This document shows, piece after piece, positions 1-5,129 of a stretch of DNA of 5,129 nucleotides. The stretch is from an uncultured Pseudanabaenaceae cyanobacterium. GTDB lineage: Bacteria; Cyanobacteriota; Cyanobacteriia; PCC-9006; JAAUQQ01. Numbering within the stretch: position 1 is the stretch's first letter; every line of letters begins with the position of its first letter. Below the pieces are notes generated by a model, which worked only from the letters and a program-made list of their open reading frames with translations, was not told the DNA's origin and ran no database searches. A program made the position numbers and the translations under genes. The stretch spans positions 1-5,129 of the forward strand of contig CALLPZ010000285.1 of the NCBI GenBank assembly GCA_938015405.1. The letters run 5' to 3'.

Positions 1-2590
1 ACATCGCCACAAAGTTCACTAGCTTACCGGGCACCACAATCACCTTCTTGATTTCCTTGCCTTCCAAATAGCGCTGGGCCACCTCAGATTCGCGGGCATA
101 GGTTTCCAAGTCAGCTTTAGTGGCACTGGCGGGAACCTCAATGGTGCCCCGCGTCTTGCCCATGACCTGAATCACCAGGGTAATTTCGTCCGAGACTAAA
201 GCATCGGGGTCATGCTGAGGCCAGGGCTGTTGGTGGATGGAGTCGCTGTTGCTCAGCTCATGCCAGAGGTCTTCTGCCAAGTGGGGCGAGAAGGGGGCAA
301 GGAGCTTGAGCAGAGTTTCAACGCCTTCGCTGTAGGTGGCGCTGTTGGCAATGGCCTTGGCATCACCTAAAGCATTGTTCAGCTTCATCAGCTCCGACAC
401 GGCGGTGTTGAACTGGTAGTCATCGGCCAAGTCTTCGGTGATGGCTTCAATGGCAATATGAATGGCCCGGCGCAGCTCTTTCTCCGGCTTGGTCAGTTCA
501 GACTTGTCTGAGTTACCCGCACCAGATTTAGCCGCATCCTTGTTCTCACCATGGGCAGTGACCGTGCGCCAAACGCGGTTGAGGAAGCGGAATTGGCCTT
601 CTACGTCAGCATCGTCCCACTCTAGATCCTTCTCTGGCGGAGCCTTGAAGAGGATAAACATGCGAGCAGTGTCCGCGCCGTACTTATCAACAACATCGCC
701 AGGGGCAACACCGTTGAACTTAGACTTGGACATCTTTTCGAAAGTTGTGACCAAGTCAGCGCCGGAGTCAGGGTCTTTGGGACTGTCTAAGTCAGCCAAG
801 TCTGAAGGGGCAAAGTATTTGCCGGTGTCAGCATTTTTGTAGGCCATGGATTGAACCATGCCCTGGGTCAGCAGCTTTTTGAAGGGCTCGTCGAAGTTGA
901 GCAGGCCGCGATCGCGCAAAACCTTGGTGAAGAAGCGCGAATACAACAAGTGCAAAATCGCATGTTCAATGCCGCCCACATACTGGTCCACGGGCAGCCA
1001 GTCATTGACCTTATCGACTGCAAACGCCTTGTCCTCGTTGCTCGCATCGGGGTAGCGCAGAAAATACCAGGAGGAATCCAGGAAGGTATCCATGGTGTCC
1101 GTCTCACGCTTGGCGGGGGTACCACAGCTGGGACAGGGCACGTTGATCCAGTCGCCCATTTTGGACAGCGGCGACGCACCTTTGCCAGTGAATTCGACAT
1201 TTTGGGGCAGCTCTACGGGCAGGTCGGCATCGGGCACTGGCACTGCACCACAGTCTTCGCAGTGGATGATGGGGATGGGCGCGCCCCAGTAGCGCTGGCG
1301 GGAGACGAGCCAGTCGCGCAGGCGGTAGTTGTTGGTGCCTTTGCCAATGCCTTGTTCGCGGAGGAAGGCGATCGCGGTCTTCACGCTCTTGCCTTTTCCT
1401 TTGCCAGCCTTAACGCCATCCAAAGGCCCGGAATTGACCATCACGCCCGTGCCCGGATAGGCCTCGGCCATAGTCGCGCCATCGAGCTCCTCACCGACCG
1501 GCTGAACCACGGCGATAATCGGCAGCTCAAATTTACGGGCAAAGTCAAAGTCCCGCTGGTCATGGGCGGGCACGGCCATAATCGCGCCCGTGCCGTAGTC
1601 CATCATCACGTAGTCGGCGGTCCAGATAGGAATCTGCTCACCGTTGACGGGATTGATGGCGTAGCTGCCGGTCCAGACGCCGGTTTTCTCGCGACCTTCA
1701 GCGGTGCGGTCAATGGTGCTCATGCTGGCGGCGGCTTTTTGGTAGGCCGCGATCGCATCCTTCTGCTCCGCCTGGGTCAAGTCATCAATCTGGGGATGCT
1801 CCGGCGAAATCACCATAAAGGTCGCGCCCCAGAGGGTGTCGGGGCGGGTGGTGTAGACCTCTAGCTCGCCACCAGCCTCAGTCTTAAAGATGACTTGAGC
1901 CCCCGTGGACTTGCCAATCCAGTTGGCCTGCATGGTTTTAACGCGATCGGGCCAGCCGTCCAGCTGGTCCAAATCCTTGAGCAACTGGTCCGCATAGTCC
2001 GTAATTTTGAAGAACCACTGCTTCAGCAGCTTGCGCTCCACCTTGGCCCCAGAGCGCCAGGAGCGGCCTTCGCTATCCACCTGCTCATTGGCCAACACGG
2101 TCTGGTCAATGGGGTCCCAGTTCACCGCCGCTTCTTTCTGGTAGGCCAAGCCCGCCTCGAAGAACTGCAAGAAAATCCACTGGGTCCAGCGATAGTAGTT
2201 GGGCAAACAAGTTGCCACTTCCCGGTCCCAGTCATAGGAAAGGCCCAGCGCGCGCAGCTGGTCCCGCATTTGATCAATATTCTTCAGCGTCCAGTCCGCA
2301 GGCGGCACGCCCCGCTGGATCGCCGCATTTTCTGCGGGCAGGCCAAAGGCATCCCAGCCCATGGGATGCAGCACGCGGAAGCCCTGCATTCGCCGCACCC
2401 GCGCAATCACATCAGTAATGGTGTAGTTGCGCACATGGCCCATGTGCAGGTTCCCAGAGGGATAGGGGAACATGGAGAGGGCATAGTACTTGGGCTTGTC
2501 TAGATCTTCAGAGGTCTGATCTAGCCCCTGTTCGGCCCAGGTCTGCTGCCACTTTTTCTCGATGTCAGCTGGGTTATAACGAGACTCCAC
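1..2590 (-). CDS. leuS: Leucyl-tRNA synthetase, C-terminal end cut by window edge
   Basis: Class Ia aminoacyl-tRNA synthetase that charges tRNA-Leu with leucine in the cytoplasm and hydrolyses mischarged tRNA. The frame reads without a stop for 863 codons. Visible landmarks are the HIGH-type motif HMGH at residues 49-52, the editing-domain (CP1) motif TTRPDT ending at Thr252, and the editing-site AHDQRD with its conserved Asp near 347. Next come a zinc module with Cys444/Cys447 and Cys486/Cys489, then KMSKS at 619-623. The helical anticodon-binding region follows (about 640-800), then a small C-terminal domain. Numbering is nearly that of the E. coli enzyme (860 residues, from memory), so at most a few residues should be missing; the lone T before the edge could begin the stop codon. 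I chose the GTG at 2590 because AGGAG lies 8 nt upstream; another GTG two codons earlier is only 2 nt from it. All catalytic and editing motifs look intact. Confidence 0.97.
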   Translation of the reverse strand, partial: MESRYNPADIEKKWQQTWAEQGLDQTSEDLDKPKYYALSMFPYPSGNLHMGHVRNYTITDVIARVRRMQGFRVLHPMGWDAFGLPAENAAIQRGVPPADWTLKNIDQMRDQLRALGLSYDWDREVATCLPNYYRWTQWIFLQFFEAGLAYQKEAAVNWDPIDQTVLANEQVDSEGRSWRSGAKVERKLLKQWFFKITDYADQLLKDLDQLDGWPDRVKTMQANWIGKSTGAQVIFKTEAGGELEVYTTRPDTLWGATFMVISPEHPQIDDLTQAEQKDAIAAYQKAAASMSTIDRTAEGREKTGVWTGSYAINPVNGEQIPIWTADYVMMDYGTGAIMAVPAHDQRDFDFARKFELPIIAVVQPVGEELDGATMAEAYPGTGVMVNSGPLDGVKAGKGKGKSVKTAIAFLREQGIGKGTNNYRLRDWLVSRQRYWGAPIPIIHCEDCGAVPVPDADLPVELPQNVEFTGKGASPLSKMGDWINVPCPSCGTPAKRETDTMDTFLDSSWYFLRYPDASNEDKAFAVDKVNDWLPVDQYVGGIEHAILHLLYSRFFTKVLRDRGLLNFDEPFKKLLTQGMVQSMAYKNADTGKYFAPSDLADLDSPKDPDSGADLVTTFEKMSKSKFNGVAPGDVVDKYGADTARMFILFKAPPEKDLEWDDADVEGQFRFLNRVWRTVTAHGENKDAAKSGAGNSDKSELTKPEKELRRAIHIAIEAITEDLADDYQFNTAVSELMKLNNALGDAKAIANSATYSEGVETLLKLLAPFSPHLAEDLWHELSNSDSIHQQPWPQHDPDALVSDEITLVIQVMGKTRGTIEVPASATKADLETYARESEVAQRYLEGKEIKKVIVVPGKLVNFVAM
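908..915. repeat. HIP1 palindrome GCGATCGC
   Basis: Exact copy inside leuS. HIP1 is the highly iterated palindrome of cyanobacterial genomes; finding four copies in 5.1 kb is the main sequence-level clue to the host group. Confidence 0.85.
1368..1375. repeat. HIP1 palindrome GCGATCGC
   Basis: Second exact copy, inside leuS. Confidence 0.85.
1749..1756. repeat. HIP1 palindrome GCGATCGC
   Basis: Third exact copy, inside the leuS editing-domain coding region. Confidence 0.85.
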
Positions 2591-2776
2591 GAACACCGCT
2601 CCTGCTAAGAATACTGGTCGTTTAAGATTGAACTCAACGGACCATCTAAATTTTGAACCTAACCATTCTGACCTAAAACGTTCGAACCCAGGATCCAGAC
2701 CGGAAAATTTATCCCCCTGGACCTTAAAAACTCGGCTAAATCTCCACCGTCTACTCCTCTATCACAATCAAATAAC
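2591..2776. promoter_or_regulatory. Divergent intergenic region between leuS and the AIG2-like gene
   Basis: These 186 nt must hold the promoters of two divergent genes, leuS to the left and the cyclotransferase-like gene to the right. I found no convincing -35/-10 pair on either strand. The best minus-strand match (TTGAGT at 2637-2632, 18-nt spacer, TATTCT at 2613-2608) would start transcription at or inside the leuS ribosome binding site, so I do not call it. No T-box-like tRNA-sensing leader, tRNA or conserved riboswitch was recognised. The region is AT-richer than the flanking genes, as expected of a promoter zone. Confidence 0.45.
2599..2603 (-). promoter_or_regulatory. Ribosome binding site of leuS
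   Basis: On the minus strand AGGAG stands 8 nt before the GTG at 2590-2588. The alternative in-frame GTG at 2596-2594 would leave only 2 nt, too close for ribosome loading. This site therefore decides the start codon. Confidence 0.7.
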
Positions 2777-3220
2777 ATGACAGAGCTCATCAGGGTCTTC
2801 GTCTACGGAACCCTGCAACCCGGAGAAAAATACCACCAGCCTTACTGTGGTGGCTGGGTTACTGCAGCGGAGCCAGCCAAAGTCACAGGTCAGCTCTATC
2901 ACCTTCCCCTGGGATATCCCGGTCTGGCCACTGGTGAAGATATTGTCTCTGGAGCATTGTTGAGTTTTGACCAACCCGCCATTCTGCAACGCTTGGATCA
3001 GCTAGAAGACTACAGCCCCAGTCGGCCAGCCAAGCAAAATCTCTACCAACGAGAGCAAACAGCTATCACCAATATCCATGGCGAAGACCTGGGAGAAGCC
3101 TGGATTTATCGTATGGCCCTGGAAAGAATCCAGTCCTTGGGGGGCATCTATTTGCCAGCAGGACAGTGGAGCGGAGCGATTGCTTCGCAAGCTTCCGCAG
3201 GAATCGCCTCAGAACTCTAG
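2777..3220 (+). CDS. Gamma-glutamylcyclotransferase-fold (AIG2-like) family protein
   Basis: A 147-residue cytoplasmic protein of the GGCT/AIG2-like superfamily. Seen: the N-terminal strand and phosphate-loop-like signature VFVYGTLQPGE at residues 7-17, an internal LDQLEDY at 73-79 whose Glu77 sits where the family's catalytic acid/base Glu lies, Y90-Q-R92 just after it, AWIYR at 108-112, and a final G-Q-W (129-131). Characterised relatives cyclise gamma-glutamyl amines or peptides to 5-oxoproline, but many bacterial members have no proven substrate, so the reaction is inferred from fold only. Length is typical for a complete single-domain member. The start is the only reasonable ATG; no Shine-Dalgarno is visible upstream, which is common in cyanobacteria. 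The gene is divergent from leuS and convergent with the anti-sigma gene, so it appears to be monocistronic. It has no terminator of its own: the hairpin downstream is followed by A-rich sequence on this strand. Confidence 0.88.
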   Translation: MTELIRVFVYGTLQPGEKYHQPYCGGWVTAAEPAKVTGQLYHLPLGYPGLATGEDIVSGALLSFDQPAILQRLDQLEDYSPSRPAKQNLYQREQTAITNIHGEDLGEAWIYRMALERIQSLGGIYLPAGQWSGAIASQASAGIASEL

Positions 3221-3249
3221 TCCCTCACTCCCTGCACAAAAAAATAACG

Positions 3250-3291
3250 AAAAAAAATACTCTGCATTCATCCATTGGTGGACGCAGAGTA
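3250..3291 (-). terminator. Intrinsic terminator of the sigG-anti-sigma transcript
   Basis: TACTCTGC (3258-3265) pairs perfectly with GCAGAGTA (3284-3291). An inner TCCA/TGGA stem (3271-3274 with 3279-3282) closes a TTGG loop. Read on the minus strand, the hairpin is followed at once by eight T residues (A run 3250-3257), the classic Rho-independent layout. It lies 36 nt past the stop of the anti-sigma gene. On the plus strand the stem is followed by A-rich sequence, so it should terminate the plus-strand gene poorly. Confidence 0.88.
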
Positions 3292-3327
3292 ATAAAAAAC
3301 GAGCACTTGGTCTAACGAGAACGAACC

Positions 3328-3897
3328 CTAATTCACATCTGCACCGGGGGCAGGCAGAGGGGTCAGCTCAGAAGAGCTATCCAGATCCATACCCAACAAA
3401 GGCTGATCCAGAGCAATCATCAAGGCATCAGCAGCCACTCCAGCCTCGGCTTCCAGAACAGCAGAAGTCGAATAGCTAATGCGGGTAGCAGTCGATTCAA
3501 TGGGAGAGAAAGCATCTGGTGTTGCAGTGGCCACAGATTCCAGAGGTTCTGGCTCCTGCAAAGCTAACTGATAGCCCAGACGCATCTGAGGACCAAACAG
3601 GCCGGTAATCGAACCAATGGCAGCTGCAGCGATCGCACCGCCCCCAATCACCCAGGTACGTCGAGACACCCGAGGGCGCTCCAAACGCTCCATCACACGG
3701 TCCACGGTGTTATCCACAGGCTGAGCTGCGGTTAACGGCAGCCCTTGGAAGCCACTACGAAGCTTAAGCAAACGGCTATACAGCTGTTTGGTTTGCTCAT
3801 CATTACTCAGCAGGTCTTCCACCTGACGACGCTCTGCCGAAGTAACCTCGCCGTCGAGGTAGGCACTCAAGAGTTCAAACTGATCGCGCTGTAGCAT
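3328..3897 (-). CDS. Membrane-anchored anti-sigma factor, probable partner of SigG
   Basis: A 189-residue protein likely to sequester the ECF sigma factor encoded just upstream. Residues 1-54 form a helical anti-sigma domain (FELLSAYLDGEVTSAERRQVEDLL and following), the pattern seen in RseA-like and ZAS-like domains. The His-X3-Cys-X2-Cys zinc motif is absent; there is no cysteine in the protein. A linker with arginines at 71, 74, 76, 79 and 80 precedes one hydrophobic Ala/Gly/Ile-rich segment at about 82-101, which predicts cytoplasmic N-terminus and periplasmic C-terminus. The tail (102-189) is rich in Ala, Ser, Thr, Pro and acidic residues and matches no domain I recognise. An in-frame TAA lies 27 nt upstream and the next Met is at 68, so the ATG at 3897 is the start. 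AAGGG before it is only 2 nt away, so there is no normal ribosome binding site. Release of SigG by regulated proteolysis is inferred from other systems. Confidence 0.85.
   Translation of the reverse strand: MLQRDQFELLSAYLDGEVTSAERRQVEDLLSNDEQTKQLYSRLLKLRSGFQGLPLTAAQPVDNTVDRVMERLERPRVSRRTWVIGGGAIAAAAIGSITGLFGPQMRLGYQLALQEPEPLESVATATPDAFSPIESTATRISYSTSAVLEAEAGVAADALMIALDQPLLGMDLDSSSELTPLPAPGADVN
3629..3636. repeat. HIP1 palindrome GCGATCGC
   Basis: Fourth exact copy, in the anti-sigma gene where it encodes part of the Ala-rich membrane segment. Confidence 0.85.
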
Positions 3898-3935
3898 AGC
3901 CCTTAGAGGTATCGCTAGGAATTAGATGGATAGTC

Positions 3936-3957
3936 AGGACTTAGGCAAGCTAAGCCT
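3936..3957 (-). other. Potential stem-loop 3 before the anti-sigma start
   Basis: CTTAG (3940-3944) and CTAAG (3950-3954) enclose a 5-nt loop. The stem extends by AGG (3936-3938) with CCT (3955-3957) across one bulged base, giving 8 bp in total. It ends about 40 nt before the anti-sigma ATG and lacks a following T-run. Confidence 0.45.
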
Positions 3958-3972
3958 CACTATTGGCAGACA

Positions 3973-4016
3973 GTCTTTCCGAGTTATCCCAGCGATAAAC
4001 GCCAACGGGGAAAGAC
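3973..4016 (-). other. Potential stem-loop 2 in the sigG spacer
   Basis: GTCTTTCC (3973-3980) pairs perfectly with GGAAAGAC (4009-4016), 8 bp. Nested inside, TTATC (3984-3988) pairs with GATAA (3994-3998) around a 5-nt loop, and one more G-C pair is possible across a bulged A. No T-tract follows in the minus direction. Confidence 0.5.
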
Positions 4017-4027
4017 AACGGAAGGCA

Positions 4028-4078
4028 GTGACATGGAAGCGCTGGTATTAGTTTGCACCGAGTCAGCGAAAATGTCAC
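4028..4078 (-). other. Potential stem-loop 1 in the sigG spacer
   Basis: GTGACAT (4028-4034) pairs with ATGTCAC (4072-4078), 7 bp. Inside it CGCTG (4040-4044) pairs with CAGCG (4064-4068), 5 bp. A 5/3-nt internal loop separates the two stems and the apical loop is 19 nt. There is no T-run after it on either strand, so it is not an intrinsic terminator. Confidence 0.5.
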
Positions 4079-4120
4079 AGGCAGGAACCGAAAACCAGGA
4101 ATGGACTCGATATTAATGCG

Positions 4121-4777
4121 TTAAATATCAAGATAAGGCTGTAGCTGAGTCTGCAGTCGCTGACGAGCCCGAGCAATACGAGACTTCACAGTGCCCAAGG
4201 AAGCACCGGTAATTTCAGCAATCTCTTCATAAGAGAGGCCTTCAATCTCCCGCAACACGATAGTGGTGCGGAACGCCTCAGGCAACTCTGCGATGGCCGC
4301 CTGGAGCTGAGCGTAGAATTCGCGAGTACCCATATCTTGTGTTGGGCTGGGGGCATCAGAAGCGATATCCCAGCTAATGGCATCACCATTCACCATAAAA
4401 GGCGCATCCAAAGACAACGGAGAGCGATGGCGCTTGCGCTTACGCAACTCGTCATAGAACAGGTTCGTCACAATGCGACTCAACCAGCCCCGAAACTTAA
4501 CGGGATCCTTAAGACGTTTGATATTGCGATATACGCGAATCCACACCTCTTGGGAGAGGTCAGCTCGGTCCTGCCAATCAGGGGCGAGATGGTAGAGCAA
4601 CCGATCAACGTGGCTCTGGTAGCGGCGAACTAATTCTGCAAATGCAGGGCGATTGGGTTTGAACCCCGCCTGGCACTTGAGAATCAGATCTGTGTTAGAG
4701 AGCTTTTCGTCCCGCACAGGCGTTTGCGTCGCATGGAGGTCAACTGATGACCAGGATACCGATAGAGAGGCACTCAT
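4121..4777 (-). CDS. sigG: ECF (group 4) RNA polymerase sigma factor, SigG type
   Basis: A 218-residue extracytoplasmic-function sigma factor that directs RNA polymerase to stress promoters. Region 2 spans about 44-115 and includes the core-binding and -10-recognition helix DLSQEVWIRVYR (73-84) and the conserved FRGWLSRIVTNLFYDELRKRKR (95-116). A linker of about 40 residues follows. Region 4 (about 158-212) carries the helix-turn-helix YEEIAEITGASLGTVKSRIARAR (183-205), which reads the -35 element. Regions 1 and 3 are absent, as in all ECF factors. The N-terminal MSASLSVSWSS and the region 2 wording resemble the SigG family of cyanobacteria as I remember it; the symbol rests on that and on the tandem anti-sigma gene, not on a database search. 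The ATG at 4777 has GGAG 11 nt upstream, a slightly long spacing. It is the first gene of a two-gene operon with a candidate ECF promoter about 35 nt upstream of the start, suggesting autoregulation. Confidence 0.9.
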   Translation of the reverse strand: MSASLSVSWSSVDLHATQTPVRDEKLSNTDLILKCQAGFKPNRPAFAELVRRYQSHVDRLLYHLAPDWQDRADLSQEVWIRVYRNIKRLKDPVKFRGWLSRIVTNLFYDELRKRKRHRSPLSLDAPFMVNGDAISWDIASDAPSPTQDMGTREFYAQLQAAIAELPEAFRTTIVLREIEGLSYEEIAEITGASLGTVKSRIARARQRLQTQLQPYLDI

Positions 4778-4781
4778 GGGC

Positions 4782-4805
4782 GCTCTTACTCCAAAATGCT
4801 CTTAC
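4782..4805 (-). repeat. Two direct copies of GTAAGAGC in the sigG leader
   Basis: On the minus strand GTAAGAGC occurs at 4805-4798 and again at 4789-4782, a 16-nt period, flanking the GGAG ribosome binding site. Both copies would lie in the 5' leader if the ECF promoter upstream is used. The role is unknown and chance is possible. Confidence 0.5.
4789..4792 (-). promoter_or_regulatory. Probable ribosome binding site of sigG
   Basis: GGAG on the minus strand, 11 nt before the ATG at 4777. The spacing is longer than optimal, so translation may be modest. It overlaps by one base the GTAAGAGC copy next to the start. Confidence 0.5.
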
Positions 4806-4812
4806 CCCTAGA

Positions 4813-4837
4813 GACGGGGAACTCTGGGACATGTTCC
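4813..4837 (-). promoter_or_regulatory. Candidate ECF-type promoter of sigG
   Basis: On the minus strand GGAAC (4837-4833) is followed after exactly 16 nt by CGTC (4816-4813). GGAAC-type -35 and CGTC-type -10 boxes at 16-17 nt are the hallmark of many ECF sigma promoters. Transcription would start near 4806, giving a leader of about 29 nt that includes the GGAG site. Placed directly before an ECF sigma gene, it implies that SigG transcribes its own operon. No comparable housekeeping -35/-10 pair stood out beside it. Confidence 0.65.
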
Positions 4838-4842
4838 CCAGA
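4816..4842. repeat. Overlapping inverted repeats across the sigG promoter
   Basis: GGGGAAC (4816-4822) is the exact reverse complement of GTTCCCC (4833-4839). The shifted pair TCTGGG (4823-4828) and CCCAGA (4837-4842) is also perfect. The two cannot form together. The first covers the -35 box and the edge of the -10 box, so it could be a dyad operator. Alternatively, the GGAAC box has a chance mirror copy. Most of it lies upstream of the predicted start site, so it would act as DNA rather than RNA. Confidence 0.55.
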
Positions 4843-5129
4843 AGAATCTGAGCGTTGCATTTGTGACAACGAGGGGGAAACGAAAAGGCTGATGAACAGG
4901 GCCATTCCATCCTTGCAATTGAGGATTACCTAAGTCACATTTCTCACGGCTACGAGCCCAATAGCAAAGGTCAATAACCATTAAGCAACGCTCAAAAGGC
5001 GAGTTTCAAAAAGCACAGATTGCAAATCATCTGGCCTCTGCGATGAGTCACCAGCAGTCCATCGCGCCCTTGGGCCTCAGCCATTGCCACTAAACTACTG
5101 GTAACTTCAACGCATTCAGCGTTGTTCAC
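4843..5129. other. Upstream region of sigG, mostly without recognisable features
   Basis: Apart from a short open frame at the right edge (4992-5129, minus), I see no gene, RNA gene, terminator hairpin with T-run or clear NtcA-type site (GTA-N8-TAC) here. It may carry a second sigG promoter or the 3' end of the next upstream gene. Confidence 0.4.
4992..5129 (-). CDS. Possible C-terminal tail of an unidentified upstream gene
   Basis: The minus strand is open from the right edge to TGA at 4994-4992, 45 codons. The other two minus-strand frames close within a few codons of the edge, so only this frame could carry a gene entering the window. The predicted residues (…LVAMAEAQGRDGLLVTHRRGQMIC…) do not match a family I recognise. 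A 45-codon open frame arises easily by chance and no terminator follows it. If it is real, the next gene runs in the same direction as sigG and ends about 200 nt before it. Confidence 0.2.
   Translation of the reverse strand: MNNAECVEVTSSLVAMAEAQGRDGLLVTHRRGQMICNLCFLKLAF

Larger units (their letters stand above)
3898..4120 (-). other. Structured 223-nt spacer between sigG and the anti-sigma gene
   Basis: This stretch lies within the presumed sigG operon. It contains no T-tract terminator on the minus strand and no copy of the GGAAC/CGTC promoter found upstream of sigG, so read-through transcription from sigG is the simplest model. It holds three potential stem-loops, listed separately, in the transcript order 4078-4028, 4016-3973 and 3957-3936. 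The frame directly after the sigG stop stays open for 56 codons (to TAG at 3952-3950), but it has no ribosome binding site and does not resemble a known protein. ECF sigma and anti-sigma genes usually overlap or sit a few bases apart, so the length is atypical. Confidence 0.6.

Noticed and set aside
851..1864. A 337-codon open frame on the plus strand
   Set aside because: It is antisense to leuS, in codon-phase register with it, and reads as a low-complexity reflection of the leuS codons. leuS motifs cover the whole stretch, so this is a shadow frame.
462..2503. Other plus-strand open frames opposite leuS (462-842, 1895-2503)
   Set aside because: Both lie fully inside leuS on the opposite strand and show no protein family features.
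2608..2637. Possible sigma70-type leuS promoter (TTGAGT, 18-nt spacer, TATTCT on the minus strand)
   Set aside because: Each box matches only 4 of 6 consensus bases, and the predicted start would fall at or within the leuS ribosome binding site.
2680..2690. GTTCGAACCC, similar to the T-loop of a tRNA
   Set aside because: The bases around TTCGAA cannot form a 5-bp T-stem, and no acceptor, D or anticodon arms are present.
2591..2776. T-box leader upstream of leuS
   Set aside because: The spacing is short, I saw no T-box sequence or terminator/antiterminator pair, and such leaders are not expected for cyanobacterial leuS.
3078..3479. A 133-codon plus-strand open frame spanning the end of the cyclotransferase-like gene and the terminator
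   Set aside because: It overlaps a recognisable gene in another frame, crosses the terminator and runs antisense into the anti-sigma gene; the composition is low-complexity.
3973..4016. Intrinsic terminator between sigG and the anti-sigma gene
   Set aside because: The hairpin is good but no T-tract follows on the minus strand, unlike the clear terminator at 3250-3291.
4337..4633. A 98-codon plus-strand open frame
   Set aside because: It is antisense to the strongly conserved region 2 and linker of sigG, with no family features of its own.

Overview
The window looks like chromosomal DNA from a cyanobacterium. Four exact copies of the HIP1 octamer GCGATCGC lie in 5.1 kb, where chance predicts well under one. 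The ECF sigma factor reads as the SigG type conserved in cyanobacteria, and several starts have a weak Shine-Dalgarno sequence or none. Base composition is moderate and no insertion sequence, CRISPR array, phage gene or transfer signature was seen. Genus cannot be fixed; a unicellular or Leptolyngbya-like filamentous cyanobacterium is a guess.

Layout. Positions 1-2590 (minus) hold an almost complete leucyl-tRNA synthetase gene, leuS, cut by the left edge within its last codons. A 186-nt divergent intergenic region follows. Positions 2777-3220 (plus) encode a small gamma-glutamylcyclotransferase-fold (AIG2-like) protein. It converges on a minus-strand stress-signalling unit that ends at a strong intrinsic terminator (3250-3291). 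Read in its own direction, this unit is: a candidate ECF-type promoter (4813-4837), sigG (4777-4121), a structured 223-nt untranslated spacer (4120-3898), a single-pass membrane anti-sigma factor gene (3897-3328), and the terminator. The last 352 nt (4778-5129) are mostly non-coding, with a possible gene tail at the right edge.

How it works together. SigG and the downstream membrane protein form a standard ECF sigma/anti-sigma pair. The cytoplasmic N-terminal domain of the anti-sigma factor should hold SigG at the membrane until an envelope or periplasmic signal releases it. The sigG upstream region carries GGAAC-N16-CGTC, a textbook ECF promoter layout, which points to autoregulation. Two features are unusual. 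The promoter lies inside overlapping inverted repeats. The two genes, which in ECF operons usually abut or overlap, are separated by a spacer with three potential stem-loops. LeuRS and the AIG2-like protein look like ordinary neighbours with no evident link to this circuit.
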